Positions 29,677-34,594 of a stretch of 34,594 nucleotides of DNA are shown here, one piece after another. A program made the position numbers and the translations under genes. Numbering within the stretch: the first letter of the stretch is position 1; each line of letters starts with the position of its first letter. A model generated the notes under the pieces. That model made no database searches, was not told the DNA's origin, and was given only the letters and a program-made list of their open reading frames with translations. The stretch comes from Clostridia bacterium (lineage in GTDB: Bacteria; Bacillota; Clostridia; TANB77; CAG-508), in the NCBI GenBank assembly GCA_017626365.1, contig JAGAIV010000023.1, positions 1-34,594 on the forward strand, given 5' to 3'.

Positions 29677-30795
29677 ATGAATATTTTTTATGATGCAAAT
29701 AAAATTTATGAAGCTGGAACAAAGGCAATTCAAGGAGCACCTTTTAAATATCAATCACAATTGTTCGAAATGAACCATTTGATAGAAACAGCACAAATTT
29801 TAAAAGATTTGAAAGAGTGGAAATATAAACCAGTAGCAGGAAAAAAATTTACTATAAATGAACGAGGAAAAATAAGACATATTACAAGTAATAATATGGT
29901 TGATAAAACAATTAATCATTTACTTTGCGATAATGTTTTAAGTCCAGCTATTTCTCCATATTTAATCTATGATAATGGTGCAAGTCAAAAGAATAGAGGT
30001 GTGGCTTTTCATAGAAAAAGATTTGAAACACACTTACATCAATATTATAGAAAATATAAAAGTAATGAGGGATACATATTGTTAATTGATTTTAGCGGAT
30101 ATTATGCAAGTATTCCTCATGATTTATGTTTAAAGAAGTTACAATATTTTTTAAGAAAAGTAAACCCTGAAGAAGCAAAAATTACTATGTGGATTTTAAA
30201 AAATTTATTTGATGTATTTAATATAGATAATAAAAATGGAAAAGGCGTAGATATTGGAAGTCAACCATCTCAAAATATAGGAATTTCGTATCCATCACAA
30301 ATAGACAATTATATAAAAATTGTTAGAGGATGCAAATATTATGGAAGATATACGGATGATAGTTATATCATTCATCAAGATAAAGAATTTTTAAAGCAAT
30401 TACTAAAAGAAATAAAAATTATATCAAGTAAACTAGGATTAATAGTTAATGATAGGAAAACAAGAATAGTAAAATTATCTCAACAATTTAAAGTATTACA
30501 AATAAATTATTCACTAACACCAACAGGAAGAATAATAAAAAAGATAAGTACAAAAACAGTAACTCGAGAAAGAAGAAAACTAAAAGCATACAAAAGACTA
30601 TTGGACAAAGGAAAAATGAAAAGTAACGATATAGAAAATAGTTTTAAAAGTTGGATGGCAGGAAATTATAAAAAAATGTCAATGCAACAAATAAGTAATA
30701 TGTCGCAATTATATTATGATTTATTTAAGGAGGTACCAAAATGGAAAAATCATGGAAAATTACGTTATCTGATGGAACACAACTTAAAGACTTAA
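29677..30795 (+). CDS. DGR reverse transcriptase
   Basis: This 372-residue enzyme copies the template RNA with adenine-specific errors. Motifs: RHITSNNMVDKTINHLL (motif 1/2 region, about 67-83), catalytic Asp in LLIDFSGYYASIPHD (D138), VDIGSQPSQNIG (about 191-202), where GxxxSQ is the DGR hallmark that replaces QG of retroviral enzymes, and catalytic YTDD (225-228). KLGLIVNDRKT follows as motif 6. There is no maturase or endonuclease domain, so it is not a group II intron enzyme. ATG 29677 fits the family N-terminus and has AAAGTGA nearby; a frame 14 codons longer starts at 29635 without a site. Confidence 0.95.
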   Translation: MNIFYDANKIYEAGTKAIQGAPFKYQSQLFEMNHLIETAQILKDLKEWKYKPVAGKKFTINERGKIRHITSNNMVDKTINHLLCDNVLSPAISPYLIYDNGASQKNRGVAFHRKRFETHLHQYYRKYKSNEGYILLIDFSGYYASIPHDLCLKKLQYFLRKVNPEEAKITMWILKNLFDVFNIDNKNGKGVDIGSQPSQNIGISYPSQIDNYIKIVRGCKYYGRYTDDSYIIHQDKEFLKQLLKEIKIISSKLGLIVNDRKTRIVKLSQQFKVLQINYSLTPTGRIIKKISTKTVTRERRKLKAYKRLLDKGKMKSNDIENSFKSWMAGNYKKMSMQQISNMSQLYYDLFKEVPKWKNHGKLRYLMEHNLKT

Positions 30796-31061
30796 AATTA
30801 AGTGGAAATAATTATATTTCAAAAACAAAAATAACTGAAGATGATTTCAAAGGCAAATTATCAAAAGTTGTAATTGAAAATGAAACTGATAAAATATCTG
30901 AAGAACTTGAACATGTTGAATTAGTACAAATAGTTCATTATGAAGATGGGTATTATTTTGTATTAAGACAATTATCACAAGACGAAATAGATAAACAAAA
31001 AATGCAAGGTGATATTGAATATCTCGCAATGATGACTAATACTGATATGGAGGAGGTCTAA
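30741..31061 (+). CDS. Tail-region protein before XkdX, unknown
   Basis: The 106-residue protein starts inside the end of the reverse transcriptase gene (55-base overlap) with a perfect AAGGAGG. It is acidic, beta-rich at first (WKITLSDGTQLKDLKLSGNN) and helical at the end (LSQDEIDKQKMQGDIEYLAM). Proteins of this size precede XkdX-like genes in many phages, where they are annotated XkdW-like or hypothetical. The gene belongs to the tail module, so the DGR cassette appears inserted between the receptor-binding protein and this gene. Confidence 0.65.
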   Translation: MEKSWKITLSDGTQLKDLKLSGNNYISKTKITEDDFKGKLSKVVIENETDKISEELEHVELVQIVHYEDGYYFVLRQLSQDEIDKQKMQGDIEYLAMMTNTDMEEV

Positions 31062-31064
31062 ATT

Positions 31065-31199
31065 ATGAGTAAAAATTTTGAAAAAGTAAAAAGGTTTTAT
31101 GATAATGGGATTTGGAATGAAGCAAGAGTGTATAATGCAGTTGGAAAATGGATAACAAAAGAAGAATATAAGGAAATAACAGGAGAAGATTATAAATAG
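31065..31199 (+). CDS. xkdX: XkdX family protein
   Basis: The 44-residue protein (KVKRFYDNGIWNEARVYNAV, then KWITKEEYKEITGEDYK) has the full XkdX signature: an aromatic-rich helix followed by the ITxEEYxxITGxxY ending. XkdX proteins are encoded at the end of tail modules in PBSX-like and many other Bacillota phages. Their function is not established. GGAGGTC precedes the ATG and a terminator follows directly. Confidence 0.9.
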   Translation: MSKNFEKVKRFYDNGIWNEARVYNAVGKWITKEEYKEITGEDYK

Positions 31200-31225
31200 A
31201 CACCTAATAGGTGTTTATTTTTTTA
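31200..31225 (+). terminator. Terminator of the tail operon
   Basis: ACACCT and AGGTGT (31200-31205, 31209-31214) form a 6-bp stem with a 3-base loop, followed by a run of Ts broken by one A. It separates the tail module from the lysis genes. Confidence 0.7.
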
Positions 31226-31248
31226 TCAAATGAAAGCGAGGAAAAGTT

Positions 31249-31578
31249 ATGGTTATTGAAATATCTACACTTATTAGTATAATTTCTGTAGCAATAGCAG
31301 TAATAACAATAATCTATAATATATCAAGAAACGGAAAAAAAGATGTTACAGAAGATGTTAAAGAGGATGCAACTCAAATGGCAACTGTAATAACAGAATT
31401 GAAGTCAATATCAAATGGTATTGAAGATATAAAGAAAGAGATTACTTCAATAAAAGATGATGTAAAAGAAAATAGGGATAGAACAACAAGATTAGAAGAA
31501 AGTTGCAAGCAAGCACATAAAAGGATAGATGAATTAGTTGCAAGACTAGAACATTTTAGTGGAAAGGAGGTAAAATAA
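31249..31578 (+). CDS. XhlA-like membrane-anchored coiled-coil protein
   Basis: The 109-residue protein has an N-terminal membrane helix (ISTLISIISVAIAVITIIYN, about residues 5-24) followed by a long coiled coil (about 40-100: MATVITELKSISNGIEDIKK and DVKENRDRTTRLEESCKQAH). It resembles the XhlA/hemolysin-like proteins encoded before holins in Bacillus phages, which take part in host lysis. It lies two bases before the holin gene and should be co-translated with it. GCGAGGA precedes the ATG. Confidence 0.78.
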   Translation: MVIEISTLISIISVAIAVITIIYNISRNGKKDVTEDVKEDATQMATVITELKSISNGIEDIKKEITSIKDDVKENRDRTTRLEESCKQAHKRIDELVARLEHFSGKEVK

Positions 31579-31579
31579 A

Positions 31580-31834
31580 ATGACAGTACAATTATTAGTA
31601 TATGTTATAACAACATTATTTACTTATGTTTTAGGTAAAATATCAAAGCATTTCGGATGGAATGAAACATTACCTATTCCAATACAAAATATTTTGATAG
31701 GAATTATAGCAACAATAATTGGTTGTATAATTCATATTGAAGGATTAGATGCAAATAGTATAATACAAGCAGTTGTTACTGCATTAGGTGGAATTGGTAC
31801 TGCAACTGTATTATATGATGCTAAAAATCAATAA
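31580..31834 (+). CDS. Phage holin
   Basis: The 84-residue protein has two or three hydrophobic segments: residues about 4-22 (QLLVYVITTLFTYVLGKIS), about 33-53 (IPIQNILIGIIATIIGCIIH) and about 60-77 (SIIQAVVTALGGIGTATV). Between the first two lies KHFGWNETLP. This fits small class I/II phage holins of clostridial phages, which form holes in the membrane so endolysin can reach the wall. AAAGGAGG precedes the ATG. The endolysin gene lies behind a terminator 150 bases on. Confidence 0.88.
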   Translation: MTVQLLVYVITTLFTYVLGKISKHFGWNETLPIPIQNILIGIIATIIGCIIHIEGLDANSIIQAVVTALGGIGTATVLYDAKNQ

Positions 31835-31857
31835 TCTAATATAATAAATTTTCAAAA

Positions 31858-31899
31858 ATACTGGAAGAAAGTCAAAAAATCTTCCAGTATAGTTTTTTA
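31858..31899 (+). terminator. Terminator behind the holin
   Basis: ATACTGGAAG (31858-31867) and CTTCCAGTAT (31881-31890) form a perfect 10-bp stem, followed by AGTTTTTTAT. Strong intrinsic terminator or attenuator between holin and endolysin, which may hold endolysin expression below that of holin. Confidence 0.85.
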
Positions 31900-31914
31900 T
31901 AGGGAGGGATTTTC

Positions 31915-31986
31915 ATGGAAGAAAACGAAGTTTTAGGAAATGGAGAAATCCAAAGAAATGAGAATGAATTTGGAGGTGAAGAATAA
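31915..31986 (+). CDS. Possible 23-residue leader peptide of endolysin
   Basis: ATG 31915 follows AGGGAGGG; the frame ends at TAA whose last A begins the endolysin ATG (31986), a one-base overlap typical of translational coupling. The acidic product (MEENEVLGNGEIQRNENEFG) has no known relatives. It contains the endolysin ribosome binding site GGAGGTGAAG. It is likely to be translated; its function is unknown. Confidence 0.5.
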   Translation: MEENEVLGNGEIQRNENEFGGEE

Positions 31987-33062
31987 TGAGAGGTATAGAT
32001 GTATCAGCCCATCAGGGTAATATTAATTGGGATGCAGTAAAAACATCAGGAATTGAATTTGCTATAATTAGAATTAGTTATGGTCAAAGTGCAGTAGATT
32101 CAAAAGCAATAAGAAATATTGAGGAATGTATAAGAGTAGGAATTCCATTTGGTGTTTATACTTATTCTTATGCATTAAATATAGACAATGCTATTAACGA
32201 AGCAAATTTAGTAATAAAAACATTAGCACCATATAAAAATAAAATAAAATTTCCAGTGATAATTGATATGGAAGATGCAGATGGTTATAAAGCAAAATAT
32301 GGTATGCCTTCAAATGATACATTAGTTTCAATTTGTGAAAAAGAATGTTTAATGTTTGAAGAGGCAGGATATTATGCAGCAATATATGCTTCAAAATCAT
32401 GGTTTGATTCAAAATTAAATTCTTCAAAGTTAAATAGATTTGATAAATGGATGGCATGGTGGTCAACATCTGCTTCATCAAAATTTGATCATAATACTTA
32501 TGGATTATGGCAATATACATCATCAGGAAAAGTTAATGGAATATCAGGAAATGTTGATATGAATGAATCTTTCAAAGATTATCCATCAATGATAAATACA
32601 GAAAGTTCAAATACAACATCTCAAACACCAACAAAATCTATTGATGATTTAGCTCAAGAAGTTATTAATCAACAATGGGGAAATGGAGACGATAGAAAAC
32701 AAAGATTAACTTCAGCAGGTTATGATTATAATGCTGTCCAAAATAGAGTTAATGAGATTTTAGGTGCATCGTCTAAAAAATCTAATGAAGAAATCGCAAA
32801 TGAGGTTATTGCAGGAAAATGGGATGTTGGACAAACAAGAAAAGAAAAATTAACGGCAGCAGGTTATGACTACAATACAATTCAAGCAATAGTTAATAGT
32901 AAATGTGGTTCAAGTTCATCATCAAAAAGCTATACTGTAAAATCAGGTGATACATTATCAGGAATTGGGGCAAAGCTGGGAATCAACTGGAAGACTATTG
33001 CAGATAAAAATGGAATAAAATCACCATATACAATATATCCGGGACAAGTATTAAAATATTAA
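31986..33062 (+). CDS. Endolysin: GH25 muramidase with CW_7 repeats and LysM
   Basis: The 358-residue enzyme cuts the glycan strands of host peptidoglycan at the end of infection. Residues about 1-195 are a GH25 lysozyme: RGIDVSAHQGNINW (D5), FPVIIDMEDADG (D94, E96) and NVDMNESF. Two CW_7 (Cpl-7) wall-binding repeats follow at about 214-257 (AQEVINQQWGNGDDRKQRLT) and 264-306 (ANEVIAGKWDVGQTRKEKLT). A C-terminal LysM follows at about 313-358 (YTVKSGDTLSGIGAKLGINW). Carrying both CW_7 and LysM on one endolysin gives two types of wall binding. No signal peptide, so release depends on the holin. Confidence 0.96.
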   Translation: MRGIDVSAHQGNINWDAVKTSGIEFAIIRISYGQSAVDSKAIRNIEECIRVGIPFGVYTYSYALNIDNAINEANLVIKTLAPYKNKIKFPVIIDMEDADGYKAKYGMPSNDTLVSICEKECLMFEEAGYYAAIYASKSWFDSKLNSSKLNRFDKWMAWWSTSASSKFDHNTYGLWQYTSSGKVNGISGNVDMNESFKDYPSMINTESSNTTSQTPTKSIDDLAQEVINQQWGNGDDRKQRLTSAGYDYNAVQNRVNEILGASSKKSNEEIANEVIAGKWDVGQTRKEKLTAAGYDYNTIQAIVNSKCGSSSSSKSYTVKSGDTLSGIGAKLGINWKTIADKNGIKSPYTIYPGQVLKY

Positions 33063-33088
33063 GGGTATATAACTTATCTAATTAAAAA

Positions 33089-33146
33089 TAAAAATCGCTT
33101 AAATCGAAACCTCGTGGCTCGATTTTTTGCGATTTTTTTTATTTTT
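33089..33146. terminator. Bidirectional terminator between endolysin and MutS-like gene
   Basis: AAAATCGCTTAAATCGA (33091-33107) pairs imperfectly with the stretch 33119-33136 (TCGATTTTTTGCGATTTT), with a T run on the right and an A run on the left. It can stop both the rightward lysis transcript and the leftward transcript of the genes at 33152-33770. Confidence 0.8.
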
Positions 33147-33151
33147 ACAGT

Positions 33152-33535
33152 TTATTGTATATTTTTTAAATTTTGCTGTATATTATATAGTATGTCAAAG
33201 GCTTCTTTACAAGTTGTATTATTTAAGTCTATATTTTCAATTTTCTTTATAATATCATTATAAGAAGTGTTTTGATTAGAAGATGTATGGGTAGAAACTA
33301 ATTTATATTTTAAGTTATGAGAATCAAGTAATTGTGTGTATTTATCTAATTTGGAGATTGGAAAGCCACACTTTATAATTTCAGGACTTAAGTCGGTTAA
33401 TTTCAAACCAATTTCATTAGATACTATTCGTGCATCTTCGTTTAATATATTATAGAATATTCCTACTTGAAAAATATAAATTAAATTAGGATCTTCTTTT
33501 TTTAATTCTTGATATTGCTTCATTAATTTACTCAT
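33152..33535 (-). CDS. MutS domain I-like protein
   Basis: The 127-residue protein aligns by eye with the mismatch-recognition N-terminal domain of MutS: LMKQYQELKKEDPNLIYIFQ, VGIFYNILNEDARIVSNEIG, LKLTDLSPEIIKCGFPISKL and DKYTQLLDSHNLKYKLV. In MutS the equivalent FxxE motif contacts the mismatched base; here FYNI replaces FYE-type residues. The clamp, ATPase and helix-turn-helix domains are absent, so it cannot perform MutS repair alone. It could bind distorted DNA or interfere with host MutS. It is coded opposite to the late genes and overlaps the HTH gene by eight bases. I recall MutS-like ORFs reported beside some DGRs; that link is inference here. Confidence 0.72.
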   Translation of the reverse strand: MSKLMKQYQELKKEDPNLIYIFQVGIFYNILNEDARIVSNEIGLKLTDLSPEIIKCGFPISKLDKYTQLLDSHNLKYKLVSTHTSSNQNTSYNDIIKKIENIDLNNTTCKEAFDILYNIQQNLKNIQ

Positions 33536-33770
33536 ATTTTATTTTACCTCTATTCTTATTTTTCTTCTTTCCTTTTTTTCTGACAATAATGTCTCCAATT
33601 TCACAATTAAATAAATCACACATTTTTTCTAATGTATCAAATTTTATGCTATTAGTTTCATTATTCATCATTCTTGTAAGTGATTGATAACCTCCTTCCA
33701 TATTTTTTACAAACCAATATTTCGTTTTCTTTTGTTTTTTCAATAATTCATTTACTTTTAATTGTATCAT
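33528..33770 (-). CDS. Cro/CI-type HTH regulator
   Basis: The 80-residue protein (start ATG 33770, eight bases from GGAGGAGG) has a helix-turn-helix of the Cro/CI or YozG type: LKVNELLKKQKKTKYWFVKN, MEGGYQSLTRMMNNETNSIK, DTLEKMCDLFNCEIGDIIV. The C-terminus is very basic (RKKGKKKNKNRGK). It forms a two-gene unit with the MutS-like protein under its own minus-strand promoter (33788-33816), so it may be expressed in the lysogen as cargo or control superinfection. A GTG three codons upstream is possible but touches the ribosome binding site. Confidence 0.85.
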   Translation of the reverse strand: MIQLKVNELLKKQKKTKYWFVKNMEGGYQSLTRMMNNETNSIKFDTLEKMCDLFNCEIGDIIVRKKGKKKNKNRGKIKYE

Positions 33771-33787
33771 CTTAATCACCTCCTCCT

Positions 33788-33816
33788 AATATATCTATTT
33801 TAAAAGAAAGTAACAA
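33788..33816 (-). promoter_or_regulatory. Promoter of the HTH / MutS-like unit
   Basis: On the minus strand TTGTTA (33816-33811), a 17-base spacer and TATATT (33793-33788) precede the HTH gene. Transcription is directed against the late genes, as in many lysogenic-conversion units. Confidence 0.6.
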
Positions 33817-33860
33817 AGATTTTAACTATCTGCTATTTGAGTTAAATTGAAGATAACTAT

Positions 33861-33888
33861 TTTACAATATAGGTATTTATGTTATAAT
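33861..33888 (+). promoter_or_regulatory. Promoter of the right-end small genes
   Basis: TTTACA (33861-33866), a 16-base spacer and a perfect TATAAT (33883-33888) lie 31 bases before the small gene at 33919. It is divergent from the minus-strand promoter at 33788-33816. Confidence 0.65.
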
Positions 33889-33918
33889 ATACTCAAAGTT
33901 AAGTAGTGAGGTGCTATT

Positions 33919-34085
33919 ATGAATAATGTAGAAATAATAGAAATGTTAAATAAGATAGAAGAATATATAAAACATGAGGAATTAGAAAGTGTATTAAAAT
34001 ATATAGATATTAAAAAGAAGAGTTTAAATATAAAAAAGATATTGCAAATGAATATATGGATAAATTAATAGAAAATTTAAAGTAA
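33919..34085 (+). pseudogene. Small gene with -1 frameshift at an A run
   Basis: ATG 33919 (GAGGTG upstream) opens MNNVEIIEMLNKIEEYIKHE and stays open for 49 codons to 34066-34068, but the end reads poorly. From the A run 34012-34016 the -1 frame reads EEFKYKKDIANEYMDKLIEN, LK and a stop at 34083-34085, which matches the style of the first part. One missing A in the run (five instead of six) would restore a helical protein of about 55 residues. The site TAAAAAG resembles but does not equal a slippery heptamer. Mutation, sequencing error or recoding are all possible. Confidence 0.5.
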
Positions 34086-34180
34086 AAGTCGAATTTTGTC
34101 GAATTATGTAATACAAGTGTATCAAGGAAAATTCGAGATAATATCTAACCTCCAGTATAGTTATTTTATTTTACATAATA

Positions 34181-34189
34181 TGGTATAAT
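34181..34189 (+). promoter_or_regulatory. Extended -10 promoter of the last small gene
   Basis: TGGTATAAT (34181-34189) is an extended -10 without a good -35. GAGATATCTC, a perfect 10-bp palindrome (34197-34206), lies just beyond the expected start point and may be an operator. Confidence 0.5.
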
Positions 34190-34232
34190 AAAAATAGAGA
34201 TATCTCCAATAAATAAAAGAAGGAGGAACGGA

Positions 34233-34337
34233 ATGAATTTAAACTGGTTAGATGAAGTAATGCTATATATATTTAAAAAGTATTCTTACAAGATATATAA
34301 AATGGGTGTAAGAGATGGATTTAATTATAAAAATTAA
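34233..34337 (+). CDS. Small protein at the right prophage end
   Basis: The 34-residue peptide (NLNWLDEVMLYIFKKYSYKI, then YKMGVRDGFNYKN) has a perfect AAGGAGG 8 bases before the ATG and its own extended -10 promoter. It looks amphipathic. It is the last gene before the right att arm. Length and position are compatible with a small lysogeny-expressed factor, but nothing is known. Confidence 0.55.
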   Translation: MNLNWLDEVMLYIFKKYSYKIYKMGVRDGFNYKN

Positions 34338-34343
34338 AAGTAA

Positions 34344-34370
34344 TTAGCCAATTTTTAGCCAATTAGTTTA
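34344..34370 (+). repeat. Right integrase arm-type site (tandem TAGCCA)
   Basis: This 27-base sequence matches 211-237 at 25 positions, in the same orientation, including two TAGCCA words 11 bases apart and TTTAGCCAATTAGTTTA (17 identical bases). It lies about 100 bases left of the core copy at 34468. Direct-repeat GTCGAATT words at 34088 and 34098 nearby could be further protein sites. Arm-site role is inferred. Confidence 0.5.
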
Positions 34371-34467
34371 GCATAGTTTACATTGGTTTGAAATGAAATA
34401 TTGAAAGAATAGTGAAAATTAGCACTTATGGACTGGAATAAATTGAAACAACTTTCTTATATTAGTT

Positions 34468-34594
34468 CAGTAGGTTCAGGTGTTGTTGCTGACATCATCG
34501 AATAATAAATACAGTAATAGCAAGGGTTACAGAGTTTTGTAACACCTTGCTATTTTGGTTATTAGCCACTATTTAGCCAATTAGTTTATTATAA
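34468..34594. other. Right attachment site or attP junction; copy 2 of 127-bp repeat
   Basis: This copy begins with the last 12 codons of a tuf-like 3' end (TCA replaces ACA at the junction codon), then tuf stop, terminator, the left arm-type site (34562-34588) and the integrase stop codon, where the window ends. In a normal attR, host DNA should follow the core, not the integrase-side arm. The copy therefore looks like attP of a circular phage, or the point where the assembly met an already used sequence. The 130 bases before it (34338-34467) hold the right arm and no gene. Confidence 0.75.

Noticed and set aside
29677..30795. Group II intron or retron reverse transcriptase
   Set aside because: No maturase/HNH domain or intron RNA ends are seen, the motif is GxxxSQ, and a TR/VR pair with adenine-only changes sits next to it.
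1..34594. CRISPR array or CRISPR-like repeats
   Set aside because: No regularly spaced 24-40-bp repeats were found; the only tandem arrays are the 12-bp repeats at 4280 and the short repeats at 17251.

Overview
The window is an almost complete temperate siphophage (prophage, about 34.3 kb) of a low-G+C Bacillota host, probably a Clostridia-type bacterium: A+T-rich DNA, AGA/TTA codon preference, strong AGGAGG ribosome binding sites, and an HK97-type head with a long-tape-measure tail. The left edge (2-154) is the 3' end of host tuf (EF-Tu), so the phage sits at the end of tuf, which stays intact. The last 127 bases (34468-34594) repeat 117-243 exactly, up to and including the end of the integrase gene. 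This fits attP of a circular form at least as well as a host-side attR.

Layout. 230-1381: tyrosine integrase (minus). 1422-1533: a short transcription unit that looks like a small antisense RNA. 1539-2804: genetic switch (zinc-ribbon membrane protein, S24-type repressor, divergent promoters, three 15-bp operators, Cro-like DUF739 protein). 2815-9817: early genes, mostly small; recognised are an excisionase-like protein, a replication initiator with in-gene 12-bp repeats, a RusA-type resolvase and a DNA methyltransferase. 9974-10399: sigma-region-4-like late regulator. 10455-10619: possible small RNA, terminator and a tRNA-like element. 10645-15336: ParB-methyltransferase fusion, small terminase candidates, HNH-P-loop fusion and large terminase. 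15495-18748: portal, prohead protease, capsid. 18805-21896: connectors, tail terminator, tail tube, and tail chaperones joined by a -1 frameshift signal. 21923-28769: tape measure, Dit, Tal-like protein, baseplate protein and receptor-binding-type protein. 31249-33062: XhlA-like protein, holin and a GH25 endolysin. 33152-33770 (minus): a MutS-domain-I-like protein and an HTH regulator with their own promoter. 33919-34337: two small genes, then the att arm.

The main discovery is a complete diversity-generating retroelement (DGR) inside the tail module. It consists of a C-type-lectin-like target protein (27909-28769) whose last codons form the variable repeat (28663-28758), an 8-bp hairpin just behind it (28780-28800), an Avd-like protein (28900-29412), the template repeat (29434-29529) and a DGR-type reverse transcriptase (29677-30795). 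All 15 differences between template and variable repeat fall on template adenines, mostly in AAY codons, which is the signature of adenine-directed mutagenic homing. The phage can therefore diversify its probable receptor-binding tip. A one-domain MutS-like protein encoded 2.4 kb away could plausibly touch this process (inference).

Other signals worth following: a 16-nt perfect complementarity between the putative small RNA and the leader of the excisionase-like gene; 12 copies of GAAGCGG (the Staphylococcus aureus Chi sequence), all on the plus strand; a textbook A_AAA_AAC frameshift site with an 11-bp hairpin; competing TGTACA hairpins at 6924-7002; and two frameshifted small genes.
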